Below, piece after piece: positions 27,199-37,264 of a stretch of 64,000 nucleotides of DNA (positions within the stretch are counted from its first letter, which is position 1; each line of letters opens with the position of its first letter). A program made the position numbers and the translations under genes. The notes beneath the pieces are model-generated. The model searched no databases. It saw nothing but the letters and a program-made list of their open reading frames with translations, and was not told the DNA's origin. The stretch is from Verrucomicrobiia bacterium (GTDB lineage: Bacteria; Verrucomicrobiota; Verrucomicrobiia; Verrucomicrobiales; DEV007): assembly GCA_030425385.1 (NCBI GenBank), contig JAUIAH010000007.1, forward strand, positions 62,001 to 126,000. The letters are read 5' to 3'.

Positions 27199-28250
27199 TT
27201 GGCTTGGAGGAGGCGGACCATGGCTTGTCCCATGGCTTCACCGACATTCATGTAGGTCTCTGCATGGCCGCCGTAGTGGCCGCCGGAGTCTCCACCCTTG
27301 CACAAGGGATGCGTGTAGACACTCGCTACATTGTTATGGAAAGCAGGGTATTTGTCAGAGTTGCCATCCACGGCCAGCATGGCATCGAGGATCTTCCCGC
27401 CGCCGTCTGTCGCGCCCTTCTCTGTCTGGCCGAGCGAGCCGCAGACAAACTTGGCCTCGGGTGCATTGAAGTCTTTGCGCAATTGCGTGATGAGATGGAC
27501 AAGATTCTGCTCGTAGCGGCTGGAGAGCGCCTCGCTCCGACGATCGCGATCGCCTTGCCACCAGAAGAATCCCGCAACCTCGTAGTGCGTGGCACCCGGA
27601 TAGTGTGCATCCAGTTCTTCTAGAACTTTCTTGGCCCTAGCGATGTCACCATCGTATTGCATGCCTGCATACCAGGTGATCTTCTCGGGAACGCTACCCT
27701 TTTCCCAACGTTCCGGGGAGCCCTTGTATCCGGGATGGACCCAGGTGGTGCCTTTGCTATCCGTGAACTCGAAGCCTTCGCTTCCAGGGGGCAACAAATC
27801 CCAACCGAGCGCACGATTGCCGATGCAACTCTTGAGCACTAACACTGGCGCGTCAAGGGCTTCGCCCAAATGATGACCGATGCCGATCTCGGGACCGATC
27901 TTGCCATTGATGGTCATCCACTCGTTATTGAAGCGCCGCATGCCACCCGTGCCACTTCCCATCACGCGCACGTTGCGAACATCTCGGCGCACCGTCCACT
28001 GACCCTCGTCGTCAATCAGGTAGGGATAGAGTCCTTTCTCCTTCACGGCGTGTTCGAGAGATCCCTCCTCTCCCTTGATCTTTCCGAAGCCAAGCATGTT
28101 AGACTGGCCTAAGAGAATGAAGACCTGCACGGGTTGAGAGAGATCAGCGGGCTTGCCATCGGGATCTGGCAACGGGTTCTCCGCGTGTGTCATTTGGCCG
28201 AGTGCCAATGCCATGGCTGCTAGGATCAAGAGGAGTCTGCTAGTGCTCAT
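27195..28250 (-). CDS. Exported SASA-domain carbohydrate esterase
   Basis: A 351-residue protein with signal peptide (LLLILAAMALALGQMTHA). The SGNH-like SASA domain (sialate O-acetylesterase/CE6-like) shows QVFILLGQSNMLG, with the nucleophilic Ser near residue 50, GPEIGIGHHLGEAL and GFFWWQGDRDR, with the catalytic-type Asp/His block. Such enzymes remove acetyl groups from sialic acid or from xylan-type polysaccharides. It is the first gene of a two-gene minus-strand unit with the DUF5722 protein, overlapping its start. Substrate cannot be decided from sequence. The spacer to the divergent 1595-residue gene is about 145 bases. Confidence 0.87.
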   Translation of the reverse strand: MSTSRLLLILAAMALALGQMTHAENPLPDPDGKPADLSQPVQVFILLGQSNMLGFGKIKGEEGSLEHAVKEKGLYPYLIDDEGQWTVRRDVRNVRVMGSGTGGMRRFNNEWMTINGKIGPEIGIGHHLGEALDAPVLVLKSCIGNRALGWDLLPPGSEGFEFTDSKGTTWVHPGYKGSPERWEKGSVPEKITWYAGMQYDGDIARAKKVLEELDAHYPGATHYEVAGFFWWQGDRDRRSEALSSRYEQNLVHLITQLRKDFNAPEAKFVCGSLGQTEKGATDGGGKILDAMLAVDGNSDKYPAFHNNVASVYTHPLCKGGDSGGHYGGHAETYMNVGEAMGQAMVRLLQAK

Positions 28251-28394
28251 GAAGAGAGTCTGAGGACGGTTGTGGGAAGAATCAAGGCTCCAATGGTGGC
28301 TTCAGTCCATCGCTGAGGATGTGGATGCCAATCCGAGCCGAGCCATTGCCAATCGATGCTCAGCGTCTCGGTCGTAGGGATAGGAGACTGCAAG

Positions 28395-31300
28395 ATGAAG
28401 GCGAATGCGATGTTTCCTCTAAAGAGGGAGGGGTGCTGTTGGATACGGAGAAGCCTTGGTTGGTTGGGGCTATGCCAGGGCATTCTAGGTGCCTCCGCGC
28501 AGGTCGATGCTCATTGGGAGTGTCTTGATGATCGTGTGGAGAGTCTGTTGCAAGACGTTGCCGTGCAAGTGGTCCAGACAAGTGCGGGCGAGGCGCAGGC
28601 ATGTCAGTTGGCTCGTTATCTGGCGCCGCGCTACAGTCAGGGCCTGGCGTGGGAATGGTATTGTAGCGAGTTTGAAGGCGGGATTCCCACGGGAGGTATC
28701 AAATCGCGAATCATCGGAGCGACCTTTGCGTCGGTAGCTGAAGCTGATGCCCACTGGAACGAGCGAGATTTGGAGCCCTACGATGCCTCAGATGAAGAAA
28801 TCGACTTCTACTCCTTCCTCAGGCCACCTACAGAAGAAGAAAGCCCATTGATCAATCGGTTTCCGCGGGCAGTGGTCACGGTGAACGGATTCCCTGACTT
28901 GTATGAGGGGACGCTCAGTTTGCAGGAAGGCCGATTCATCTATGAGGTCACTTGGCGATCGATGCCCACTTTGGATAGTCTTCTGTCCCGGCTCTTTCAG
29001 GTGGCGGCCTTTATCAATGAACGATTTGACGCGGCGACGTGTGATGAACGTCCGTTGCGAGTCACTTTCAGCACTGATGGCAAGGGCTGTCACTTCGCTG
29101 GCACAGGGATCGATGTGGTGATCCAAGCCGTGGACAGTGAAGGGAGCGTTGTGGAAGGGGAGGAAGGGGTCTTTGAAATCGATGCCATGGATGAGGAGGG
29201 GACCTCCATTCGCTTGGGAACATTGGCAAATGCCGTCTTGCGACTTGAGAAAGGGGAAGCTTGGCTCCCCGCGGTGACGTTGCTAGGCGTGGATCGCCCC
29301 CTGACAAATGTGCGTCTTCGCATTCGCTATCGATCACTGGAGGTATTCTCAGACCCCATGGTGGTGATTCCCTACCTAGATCTCAGCTTGGAGCCTTTGG
29401 ATGAAGGGCTTCCGCCGGGCCAAGAGACGACACTGTCACTTGGCGTGTGGCGGGATGGGTCCAATGAACCTGCTGCGGATGGAAACGTGTTTCAAATCGG
29501 CTTGACGAGCGACTCTAACGGCATCCTCGAGCCAAGTGATGGCGTGGTTGTTACCCAGGGAGGGCGTTTGCGTATTGGCGTGACACCGGGTCCCGAAAGT
29601 TCGGGTGTCTCGTTAGAAGTGACGCAGCTCGCCTCTGGGAAAGTCTGCGGTCTTCCCCACCGCATCTTTCTCCCGGTAGGAGATGGCTATGTGGAACCGT
29701 CTAGCAAGAGCATCACGATCGGTGATCACCGCATTGAGGGAATGACAATCCAGGCGGGAACGGGCCGTCTGCTGGCGGCTGGGAGCCTTCATGAGAAATT
29801 GGAGGCGCGCACGTTTGAAGGATTCGCGGGGATTGCAGGCTACGCGGGCGGCCCAGCCATCATCATCGAGGATGAAGAGGAAGAAGAGGAGGGGGTGTCC
29901 TACGCCATCGATGGAGAAGAAGACGAGCGGCGTGATATTCAGTTGTGGCTAGCCAGCTACGATGGGACCATGCGCGTGGGGAGCCAGACGCTGCAGACGA
30001 AGGACTCTAAATGGGTTTGCTTGCGAAGGGACAAGGGCAACCAATTGAAGCCTCTGGCTACAGGTTCCTCCACAATGGTGGGGTCTATCAATGTCCCACC
30101 CTCTGTGGCGTTGAGCGCTGGAATCCAGACCTACGTGTCTGGATCCCTCGTTGTGGATTCGCCTCCGGAACCTGCGGGGGTGGCCCGTGCCGCTGCGGGT
30201 GCGTTTCTGGCCACGCTCGATCTTGAAGGTATTCTCCTCTGGCAACGGGGAGGTGATCAAGGAGGAGAAGTTGGGGCATTTCAAGCGGTGCCTGTTCAAG
30301 ACGGCGTGTGTGTGGCAGGCGTCTTCAATGGCGCGGTCTCACTTTCCAATCAAGCGCTCTCCAGTCGAGGTGATGTCGACGGCTTTGTGGCCAGTTACGA
30401 AGCGGATGGTTCTCTGCGATGGGTACAAACGTTTGGAGGCTCTGGCCAGGACCTGGCTCGAGCCTTGGCCGTCGACCGCGAGGGGAATGTGTATGTTGCC
30501 GGCCATTTCACGGGAGAGGCAACGTTTGGAAATGGGGCAATGTTAGATCATCGTGGCGGGCGTGACGTCTTTGTGAGCAAATACACCGCCGGTGGAGAAC
30601 GACAATGGGTGCAGCGGATGGGAGGAGCGGGAAACGATGAAGCAATGGCCTTGGTGTTAGACCATCGCGGAGGCCTCTTTCTCTGTGGCTCTTTCGAGGA
30701 GACGATGGAATGGGGTGAGACCACGCTTTCCAGTCGTGGAGGGAAGGACATCTTCGCCGTTTGGCTGGATGCCGATGTGGGCATGATTCGCTGGGCCGAA
30801 GGCTACGGTGGTTCGGGCGAAGACGTGCCCAGCGCGATGGCCTTCGACCCGCGGCAAGGTCTCGCGCTCATGAGTGGCACGTTTCAGGGGGAAGCGCTCT
30901 TTGGAGAATCAACGCTAACAAGTGTGGGAATTGAAGCCGGATTCCTAACGGAAATACGTCTAGCGATAGCTTCACCGAGCGAGCACCCCGTCGAACCGCA
31001 GCCCCTGACGTGGGTGAAGAAGACTCCGATCGAGCGCGATCTCCGCGGGATAGCCTATGCCCACGGATCCTATGTGGCCGTGGGTGATGAAGGCGGGCTC
31101 TACGTTTCATCAAACGGTGAGGAGTGGGAACGCCAGCTGGTGACCGATGCGTTCCTTCATTTCAAGGATGTTGCTACTGATGGCAGTGAATGGGTCGTGG
31201 TGGGGGAAGGACCTTCAGGAGAACCCTATGCGTTTCATGCCTCGGATCCCTATGGGACTTGGCAGGCGTCGTCGATAGAGCCTGAGCCTGATCGAGGTGA

Positions 31301-33182
31301 ATCGATCCACTCCGTGCGTTGGCTCAATGGTGCTTTCTGGGGGACGGGGAGCTCATTTGCAATCTGGCGTCTGTCAGATGCCAACGTCTGGCAGCAAGAT
31401 TATGTGAGCGAGACGTGTGATCAGGAATTGGAAGCAATGGCCTATGGCAATGGAAGGCTGGTAGCCGTGGGACGAGGTGAAGCGACTCTCTCAGCGAGCG
31501 CGGATTCACGCGACTGGCAAGAGTACGCATGCCTCTCTTCTCCTCCCGCTAGTGCCGCGCATCTCCAAGACATCGCCTTTGGAAAAGGAGTCTTTGTGGC
31601 CGTTGGCTCCACGCGGTCGCTCATTGGAGCAGACAATGGGAAGATCCTCACGTCTACGGATGGGAGGGAGTGGGAAACAGCCTTCACGTTAGGCGGTGTT
31701 CCATTGTGGAGCGTGGCATTTGGTGAGGATCATTTCGTCGTGGGAGGTGGTAATGGGAGGGTACTCGTCTCCGACGATGGCGACACCTGGAGCCCTGTCG
31801 AAACGCCAACCTCTGAGACCATCCGGCGTGTGCGCTACGGGGACCATGGCCTAGGGAACACCTTTGCAGCGGTGGGGGAGGGCGGGATGGTCATGGCTTC
31901 ACCAACGGGAGAGGAATGGCAACTACTCGTGGGCTATGCGAGTCTCGATGGAGAGCAGCGAAGCATCAATGCGGTGGCGTTTCTGCCAGAGTCGTCAGCG
32001 TTTCTTGCGGTGGGAGGGGAAGGCCTGGTCTTGACCTCAACCGATGGTAGGGATTGGTGGCCTCGTGCCACTGGCGTTTCGAGCATTCTGTCAGGCGTGG
32101 CGCACGACCACGGTGTCACCGTAGCGGTAGGAGACTCAGGAATGATCCTCGTCTCACACGACCACGGAGTTTCCTGGGCAATTCAGGATCTTCCTGCGTC
32201 GGGTGCTGAAGTAATGCTGAACGACGTCATCTACGGAGCTGGGCACTGGATCGCTGTGGGTTCCCAGGGACTGGATGGCTACCTCTTCCGGGGCTCCGAG
32301 AATGGAGAAAGGTGGGAAGAAGTTGGTCGGTTCCCTGGCAAACGTCTGCGAGGAATCGCTTACGGAAATGGCGTGTTCATGGCCGGTGGAGGGCCCTGGA
32401 GAGAGACCGTCCTCCTCACGTCCTCGGATGGGGGCACGTGGGAACAGACAGACACTTCCAACTTGGAGACGGCGATCGAGAAGGTGATTCACACCTCAGA
32501 AGGCTTCGTGGCTCTGGGGGATCCTGATGTGTTGTTATCTGCCGATGGCATGAGCTGGACGAAACATCCGACGCCGTCTTCCTATCCACTTGAGGGCATT
32601 GATAGTGATGGAAGCCGCTACGTCCTTGCTGCGGGACAAAGCACGTTGATGACGTCACCTGATGCCCGCACCTGGACCACCGTTCCACTTGGAATCGAGA
32701 ACTACACGTTGCGTGATGTGGCCTTCGGCAATGGTGTCTTTGTGGTGGTCGGGAGCGAAGGGGTGATCCTGCGAGGGGAGTCAGGGACGACGACCATTGA
32801 TGTCGACGGCGACGGGCTTACCGGTGCAGAAGAAAGGGTCTATGGGACCGATCCCACCAATCCAGACAGTGACGGGGATGGTGTCAATGATGGTGTCGAG
32901 GTTGCAGAAGGAACGGATCCGTTGGATCCTGCCAGCAGACCAGGGGATCCAAGTGTCGTCGCTTTTGAGATATCTCAGGTGAGGTGGTCAGGCGATCAAT
33001 TGATAGTGCGCTTTCTTGCGGCGCGTGGTCAATTTTATCATCTTCAGACGAGCACGGATCTCCGCAATTGGACGGATCGCACGGCGGCGATGGAAGGAAC
33101 GGGAGCCTCCCTCATGATCACCCTTGATCGCGAGTTGGGCGATTCTTCGCGCTTTGTGAGAGCTGTGCGTGTCGCCCCGTGA
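28395..33182 (+). CDS. Large exported multi-propeller protein with calcium-type repeats
   Basis: Start ATG 28395 is chosen because AGGAG at 28382-28386 precedes it by eight bases; the frame opens at 28356 without a site. It gives 1595 residues. A signal-like segment ends near LGASAQ. Residues about 440-850 contain SBBP-type beta-propeller repeats (VQTFGGSGQDLARALAV, NVYVAGHFTGEATFG, DVFVSKYTAGGERQWV), preceded by an acidic run near 495. Residues about 870-1460 are BNR/sialidase-like repeats of the form GNGVFVAVG then ILTSTDGREW. A calcium-type segment, DVDGDGLTGAEE and DSDGDGVNDGVE, lies near 1470-1510. The final 75 residues are the verrucomicrobial module (FYHLQTSTDLRNWT). No catalytic domain is recognised; a surface or adhesive role is inference. 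Confidence 0.8.
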   Translation: MKANAMFPLKREGCCWIRRSLGWLGLCQGILGASAQVDAHWECLDDRVESLLQDVAVQVVQTSAGEAQACQLARYLAPRYSQGLAWEWYCSEFEGGIPTGGIKSRIIGATFASVAEADAHWNERDLEPYDASDEEIDFYSFLRPPTEEESPLINRFPRAVVTVNGFPDLYEGTLSLQEGRFIYEVTWRSMPTLDSLLSRLFQVAAFINERFDAATCDERPLRVTFSTDGKGCHFAGTGIDVVIQAVDSEGSVVEGEEGVFEIDAMDEEGTSIRLGTLANAVLRLEKGEAWLPAVTLLGVDRPLTNVRLRIRYRSLEVFSDPMVVIPYLDLSLEPLDEGLPPGQETTLSLGVWRDGSNEPAADGNVFQIGLTSDSNGILEPSDGVVVTQGGRLRIGVTPGPESSGVSLEVTQLASGKVCGLPHRIFLPVGDGYVEPSSKSITIGDHRIEGMTIQAGTGRLLAAGSLHEKLEARTFEGFAGIAGYAGGPAIIIEDEEEEEEGVSYAIDGEEDERRDIQLWLASYDGTMRVGSQTLQTKDSKWVCLRRDKGNQLKPLATGSSTMVGSINVPPSVALSAGIQTYVSGSLVVDSPPEPAGVARAAAGAFLATLDLEGILLWQRGGDQGGEVGAFQAVPVQDGVCVAGVFNGAVSLSNQALSSRGDVDGFVASYEADGSLRWVQTFGGSGQDLARALAVDREGNVYVAGHFTGEATFGNGAMLDHRGGRDVFVSKYTAGGERQWVQRMGGAGNDEAMALVLDHRGGLFLCGSFEETMEWGETTLSSRGGKDIFAVWLDADVGMIRWAEGYGGSGEDVPSAMAFDPRQGLALMSGTFQGEALFGESTLTSVGIEAGFLTEIRLAIASPSEHPVEPQPLTWVKKTPIERDLRGIAYAHGSYVAVGDEGGLYVSSNGEEWERQLVTDAFLHFKDVATDGSEWVVVGEGPSGEPYAFHASDPYGTWQASSIEPEPDRGESIHSVRWLNGAFWGTGSSFAIWRLSDANVWQQDYVSETCDQELEAMAYGNGRLVAVGRGEATLSASADSRDWQEYACLSSPPASAAHLQDIAFGKGVFVAVGSTRSLIGADNGKILTSTDGREWETAFTLGGVPLWSVAFGEDHFVVGGGNGRVLVSDDGDTWSPVETPTSETIRRVRYGDHGLGNTFAAVGEGGMVMASPTGEEWQLLVGYASLDGEQRSINAVAFLPESSAFLAVGGEGLVLTSTDGRDWWPRATGVSSILSGVAHDHGVTVAVGDSGMILVSHDHGVSWAIQDLPASGAEVMLNDVIYGAGHWIAVGSQGLDGYLFRGSENGERWEEVGRFPGKRLRGIAYGNGVFMAGGGPWRETVLLTSSDGGTWEQTDTSNLETAIEKVIHTSEGFVALGDPDVLLSADGMSWTKHPTPSSYPLEGIDSDGSRYVLAAGQSTLMTSPDARTWTTVPLGIENYTLRDVAFGNGVFVVVGSEGVILRGESGTTTIDVDGDGLTGAEERVYGTDPTNPDSDGDGVNDGVEVAEGTDPLDPASRPGDPSVVAFEISQVRWSGDQLIVRFLAARGQFYHLQTSTDLRNWTDRTAAMEGTGASLMITLDRELGDSSRFVRAVRVAP

Positions 33183-33247
33183 ATCAGTCCCTCCCTGATC
33201 ATGAGAATCTGCTTTCTTGAGGAGACCGCTTCGTAGAGGATCATCTC

Positions 33248-34285
33248 ATGAAATGGCTTTTCTTCCAAACGAGTCCCCGGTCGCTATGGACGTGTGTGTT
33301 GGTGAACACATGGATTCTGCTCGTGACTGGGTGCCGTACGCTCTCGTCTGATCCGGTCACGGGCGATGGCCTGAGATTACGGAATGGGAAGGCTAACATC
33401 ACCTATGCCTTGCCCAAGGGCTTGCTGAAAGTGGTGCTCGATCGCACTAGCAGTGCGCTTACTATCACCATCGAGGAAGCGTATATCGCCGATCCCGGGC
33501 ATCTTTACCGTCTAGATTTGCGGGATTCTCCGCTCGCAGACGACAACTTCGATGTGAAAGTGGATCCCAAAAGCCAATTGATCGACCTGATCACGAATTC
33601 CCATGTGGACCAATCAGGAGAGATCATTCTCAAGGCGATTGAACTCGGGGTGGACGGTCTTCGGTTGCAAAGCGGGCTCGGCATCAAGAGGCTGCATGAC
33701 GACCTTCCTGATTCCTTTCATGTGGAGCGTCACGTTGCTTTTGAAGAAGCGTTAGACAATGCCGTGCCGATTCATGGAAACTATGCGCTTCATTTGCGCA
33801 GGATCCCGGAGACCGCCTATCCCGCTAGTCGATTCCCAAATAGCCAACCCGAGGGAGAAGGTGTCCGGGTGGGGAAACAAGGGGTGATCTACTACCGGGT
33901 GGGTCTTCCCTATCTTGCGGAGGTGATGGATGGGGGGCAGGTCATCCATTCCAAGCTGGTTGTGCTTCCTAACGAATCGCCCATTCAGGAAATCGCGCTG
34001 AAGCGGGGTTCCTTCGTCACCGTGAGCTACACGCTCGACTTCTCTGATGGGATGCCTGTGCAGCTCACGGCGTCACGACCGAGTGAAATCTTGCAAATCG
34101 TGTCGCTTCCTGTCAAAGCGCTCAAGATGATCTCGGCGGCACTCCCCTATCAAGTACAACAAGATCGTGCGATGCAGGAGAAAGCCATCTTGGATGCTCA
34201 ACGGAGCGCCTTGGAAGCACGTATTCAGTATCTCCAAACGTTGGAACAAAGTCAGGGTGACGCGAACTCGGATACGGACGCGTGA
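33248..34285 (+). CDS. Putative lipoprotein, unknown function
   Basis: A 345-residue protein with a lipoprotein signal: hydrophobic WTCVLVNTWILLVTGC, with Cys29 after VTG as the lipidation site. The remainder is beta-rich (ANITYALPKGLLKVVLDRTSSALTITIE; FVTVSYTLDFSDGMPVQLTASRP) and closes with a helical tail (MQEKAILDAQRSALEARIQYLQTLEQ) that could form a short coiled coil. GAGGA before ATG 33248 supports the start. I do not recognise the family. It lies 65 bases after the 1595-residue surface protein in the same direction, so the two may be expressed together, and ends eight bases from the convergent GNAT gene. Confidence 0.7.
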   Translation: MKWLFFQTSPRSLWTCVLVNTWILLVTGCRTLSSDPVTGDGLRLRNGKANITYALPKGLLKVVLDRTSSALTITIEEAYIADPGHLYRLDLRDSPLADDNFDVKVDPKSQLIDLITNSHVDQSGEIILKAIELGVDGLRLQSGLGIKRLHDDLPDSFHVERHVAFEEALDNAVPIHGNYALHLRRIPETAYPASRFPNSQPEGEGVRVGKQGVIYYRVGLPYLAEVMDGGQVIHSKLVVLPNESPIQEIALKRGSFVTVSYTLDFSDGMPVQLTASRPSEILQIVSLPVKALKMISAALPYQVQQDRAMQEKAILDAQRSALEARIQYLQTLEQSQGDANSDTDA

Positions 34286-34293
34286 GGGGCAGA

Positions 34294-34875
34294 TCAATCG
34301 CCCACACCGAGATCTTCGTAGTCGGGGATCAGGTGGATTCCCATGAGGACGTAATCATGGGATTCTGCTTGCATATCTTGCACATAGTTTGGGAGCCTGA
34401 CAAGTTCCTCAAATCCAGCGGCAACCATGGATTCGATCGCTGATGCTCGTTCGCCGTTGAGCTCAGATTCCAGTTTGATGAGGCCACTGTGTCGCGCCGC
34501 CGTCACCATCTCGTCGAGGAGGGCATCAATGAGTCCCTTGCCATGGTAATCTGGATGGGTAAGAAAGGATACCCGTCCGATGTGGCGCTTCCATCCGCCA
34601 GGGCGCTGCCTGAGAATGGCCATGGCCGTCAACTGGCCATCCACCAACGCTAGGAGAGGCAAATTGCTCTCGAAAGAGGTATCTGCAGTCCATTGGCGAA
34701 AGAGGGAACCATCGCGAATCTGATTGTGCACAAAGAGCTGTTCCCGCTCAGGGAGCACCCGATGAAAGGCACAGAACATCGCTTCATCCGTTGCTTGCGG
34801 AAGTCGGATGGAACAAGGCGAGCCATCCTTCAGCTCTATCCGCTTGGGGTATTCTTCGAGGATTTCTTCGAGCAT
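34294..34875 (-). CDS. GNAT family N-acetyltransferase
   Basis: About 193 residues from ATG 34875; an upstream TTG at 34992 has a poorly spaced ribosome site and lacks family-like sequence. The acetyl-CoA loop is HPDYHGKGLIDALLDEMV (a Q/R-x-x-G-x-G/A variant), preceded by the strand IGRVSFLTH, and followed by LIKLESELNGERASAIESMVAAGFEE, typical of GNAT proteins. The N-terminal FCAFHRVLPEREQLFVHNQIRDG could form the substrate side. The acceptor substrate is unknown. It is convergent with the lipoprotein gene and is followed, 185 bases on, by an unrelated two-component operon on the same strand. Confidence 0.8.
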   Translation of the reverse strand: MLEEILEEYPKRIELKDGSPCSIRLPQATDEAMFCAFHRVLPEREQLFVHNQIRDGSLFRQWTADTSFESNLPLLALVDGQLTAMAILRQRPGGWKRHIGRVSFLTHPDYHGKGLIDALLDEMVTAARHSGLIKLESELNGERASAIESMVAAGFEELVRLPNYVQDMQAESHDYVLMGIHLIPDYEDLGVGD

Positions 34876-35060
34876 GCGAGTTTGGAAGCAAGAGTCATGC
34901 CATGCCGGTTGCGGGAGAAATCCGTTGTTCCTCAAGGACCGATTCTCACTCCCCTGTTTACCCGTCGCATCGTGCCGCGGCGCTACCTGCAAACTCCTGG
35001 GATTCCGCTAGTCGCCATTGCCACCTACAGCGTTGGCGTCCAGGCCCAGAGGGCACCGCA

Positions 35061-35753
35061 TCAGGATGGCACATTATCGTAGCGGTAGCCGACGCCATGC
35101 ACCGTCTTCACAATCTCAGGCGCGCTAGGATCGCGTTCAATGCGTTTGCGCAATTGAGAGATCTGCTGATCCAAGGAGCGACTGTTAGGAAGATAATGCG
35201 CACCCCAACAGACCTCGAACAGAGTGTCTCGAGAAACCGCCGCGCCGCGCTTTTGATAGAGTAATGTGAGAATGCTGATTTCCCGAAGACTGAGATCGCA
35301 GGCTTCCTGATCGCGATAGGCGCGCAGTTCGGCCGGAACGATGCGGAGGTCCCCCATGGTAAAGGCTTGGGTGTCGGCAGTGTCCTCCTGAGCGAGGCAA
35401 CGTCGGGTCACCGCGCGGATGCGCGCCAGTACGGCCTTCACACCGAAGGGTTTCACGATGAAATCATCCGCGCCGAGTTCTAACCCTAGCACGGTGTCGA
35501 TCTCTTCCGACTTGGCGCTGATGAAGAGGATGGGCGTCCGCCTATCGGTGGCTCGGATCTTCTTACAGACGTCGTAGCCACTCAATTCGGGCATCATCAC
35601 ATCGAGACAGACGAGGTGAGGTGATTCTGTTTGATAGCGATGCCACGCTTCCGCGCCGTCGCGCGCACCGATGGCCTCGTAGCCATCGTGCGTCAGGAGA
35701 TCGAGCAATCCCTGGCGGGTGTAATGATCATCTTCGGCAACGAGAATCTTCAT
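35061..35753 (-). CDS. OmpR/PhoB family response regulator
   Basis: A 230-residue regulator. The receiver has KILVAEDD at the acidic pocket, the phosphorylated Asp at 51 in LVCLDVMMPE, and FISAKSEE with the conserved Lys. The DNA-binding winged helix ends in RKRIERDPSAPEIVKTVHGVGYRYD. The start is ATG 35753, overlapping the kinase stop as ATGA; two earlier codons are unlikely. It is the last gene of a VWA protein-histidine kinase-regulator operon. It may act on the direct repeats at 38730-38746 upstream of the operon, which resemble PhoB-type sites. Confidence 0.93.
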   Translation of the reverse strand: MKILVAEDDHYTRQGLLDLLTHDGYEAIGARDGAEAWHRYQTESPHLVCLDVMMPELSGYDVCKKIRATDRRTPILFISAKSEEIDTVLGLELGADDFIVKPFGVKAVLARIRAVTRRCLAQEDTADTQAFTMGDLRIVPAELRAYRDQEACDLSLREISILTLLYQKRGAAVSRDTLFEVCWGAHYLPNSRSLDQQISQLRKRIERDPSAPEIVKTVHGVGYRYDNVPS

Positions 35754-37264
35754 GAACAAGCGGTCAATGTAAGGGTAAAGGTAGCCCCTTTGTCTGTTTC
35801 CTCCAGAACGAGGTCGCCCCCATGAGCCCGAGCTAGATCGCGGGCGATGGTGAGACCGATCCCGGTTCCAGCGGCTCCTTCCGTGATGCGATCACTCATC
35901 CTGACAAACGGGGCAAAGATTCGGGAGCGCCAACGAGAAGGGATGCCTGGCCCCTGATCGATCACCGTCACGGTGAGGCGATTGGCGGCCTGTGTGCTGG
36001 TGATGCGCAGAAAGGCGCCTTCACTCGCGTATTTCAAGACATTGCTAACCAAATTGCTGAGAATCTGCTCAAGGACATCGCGATCAATGCGCATGGTTGC
36101 CGTTGAGTCGCCTTGATGACTGGGAATCATGCTGGCTTGCTCAAGGGCTGGCCCGAAGGACTCCAGGACGCCTCGAATGACGTCATCGGGGCTGACAGAG
36201 GTGGGATGAAGTTTAGCGCCTCCACGCTGTTGGGTGGCAAATGTCAGGACATTCTGAATGAGGCGTGACAAGCGCCCGCTCTCGGCGACGACCACATCAA
36301 GGCATGCACGCGCGTCGTCGTCCTCGGGAGTGATCTTCGACTCGGCCAGCTCGGCGTACATGCGGATATTCGTGAGTGGCGTCTTGAGTTCATGTGAGAC
36401 TTGATTGACAAAACTCACGCGCTGGGATGCCTCCCGCAGTTCTCGCGCATTGGCCCAATAGAAGTATCCCCCTAACAGAAGGATGCACGCCGCCAATCCG
36501 TAGAGCATGGCAGTGAAGATGGTTGCCTGGTTGCTCCGAGAAGGACTCACCAAGTCGGGCGCGAGAAAGTAGGCCAGGCGCCAGGAGTCGAGCGGTGCCG
36601 GTGCTTGCCGTGTCACCACGGGAAGCATGGCAGGTGCTGGCTCGAAGGAGCCCCATTGGTAGATGGGTTGAGCGGATTCGTCTAACAAAGCGATGCGTCC
36701 ATTCTCGAGGGCATCCGTGGGCAGTGCCGCAATCAAGTGACTGAGGAAGGCCATCCGATTCACCTCGCACGCACGGATCTCCTGGCGGTTGCGCCACCAA
36801 TAGAGGAAATTTCGACCGTGACCATGATACCAAGTGTGCCACCCGCGATCTGAAGAGGCCTCACCTTGCTCTCCGGTGGATCGGCCTAACTGTTTGAGGG
36901 CGGCGGAAAGATCCAGACGCCGGTACAGCGCTTCTTCCGCATCGGTGGCCGCTTCGCGAAGCGGAAAGACCAGGTCGCCCGCGGTCGTTCCTTGGATCAT
37001 GTGTCGGATCATGGGCTCTATCCGGGCCTGCGCTCGCGGGGTCGAAAGGTTTGCTTGCAAGACCTTGGTCAGGTGGTTCTCCACCATGCGCACGCTTCCC
37101 GAGAGCGTTTCATAGACCTCTAACAAGCGATCTTCTAACAAGCCCTCTAGTGAAGCTCGCGCCCTCTCCTGTTCCCCGCGGGTCCGTTCCTCCCCGAGCC
37201 AGACCAGAAGGCCTAGCGGCAGACACACGAGAAACAGGAGAATGGCGGCGAGCTGAGGCTTCAC
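35750..37264 (-). CDS. Membrane sensor histidine kinase
   Basis: A 504-residue kinase starting at GTG 37264, which overlaps the VWA gene stop as GTGA. Helix one is LAAILLFLVCLPLGLLVWL; a periplasmic sensor domain of about 230 residues follows; helix two is near residue 255 (TAMLYGLAACILLLGGYFYW). The dimerisation helix has SHELKTPLTNIRMYAEL with the phosphorylated His near 290; the ATPase has NLVSNVLKYA (N box), DQGPGIP (G1) and GTGIGLTIARDLARAHGG (G2). The sensor domain is not one I recognise. With the adjacent VWA protein it may form a compound sensor of the envelope state. Confidence 0.92.
   Translation of the reverse strand: MKPQLAAILLFLVCLPLGLLVWLGEERTRGEQERARASLEGLLEDRLLEVYETLSGSVRMVENHLTKVLQANLSTPRAQARIEPMIRHMIQGTTAGDLVFPLREAATDAEEALYRRLDLSAALKQLGRSTGEQGEASSDRGWHTWYHGHGRNFLYWWRNRQEIRACEVNRMAFLSHLIAALPTDALENGRIALLDESAQPIYQWGSFEPAPAMLPVVTRQAPAPLDSWRLAYFLAPDLVSPSRSNQATIFTAMLYGLAACILLLGGYFYWANARELREASQRVSFVNQVSHELKTPLTNIRMYAELAESKITPEDDDARACLDVVVAESGRLSRLIQNVLTFATQQRGGAKLHPTSVSPDDVIRGVLESFGPALEQASMIPSHQGDSTATMRIDRDVLEQILSNLVSNVLKYASEGAFLRITSTQAANRLTVTVIDQGPGIPSRWRSRIFAPFVRMSDRITEGAAGTGIGLTIARDLARAHGGDLVLEETDKGATFTLTLTACS

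Noticed and set aside
34791-35264. Plus-strand frame of 157 residues opposite the GNAT and regulator genes.
   Set aside because: It is antisense to two well-supported genes and its translation is low in protein-like features.
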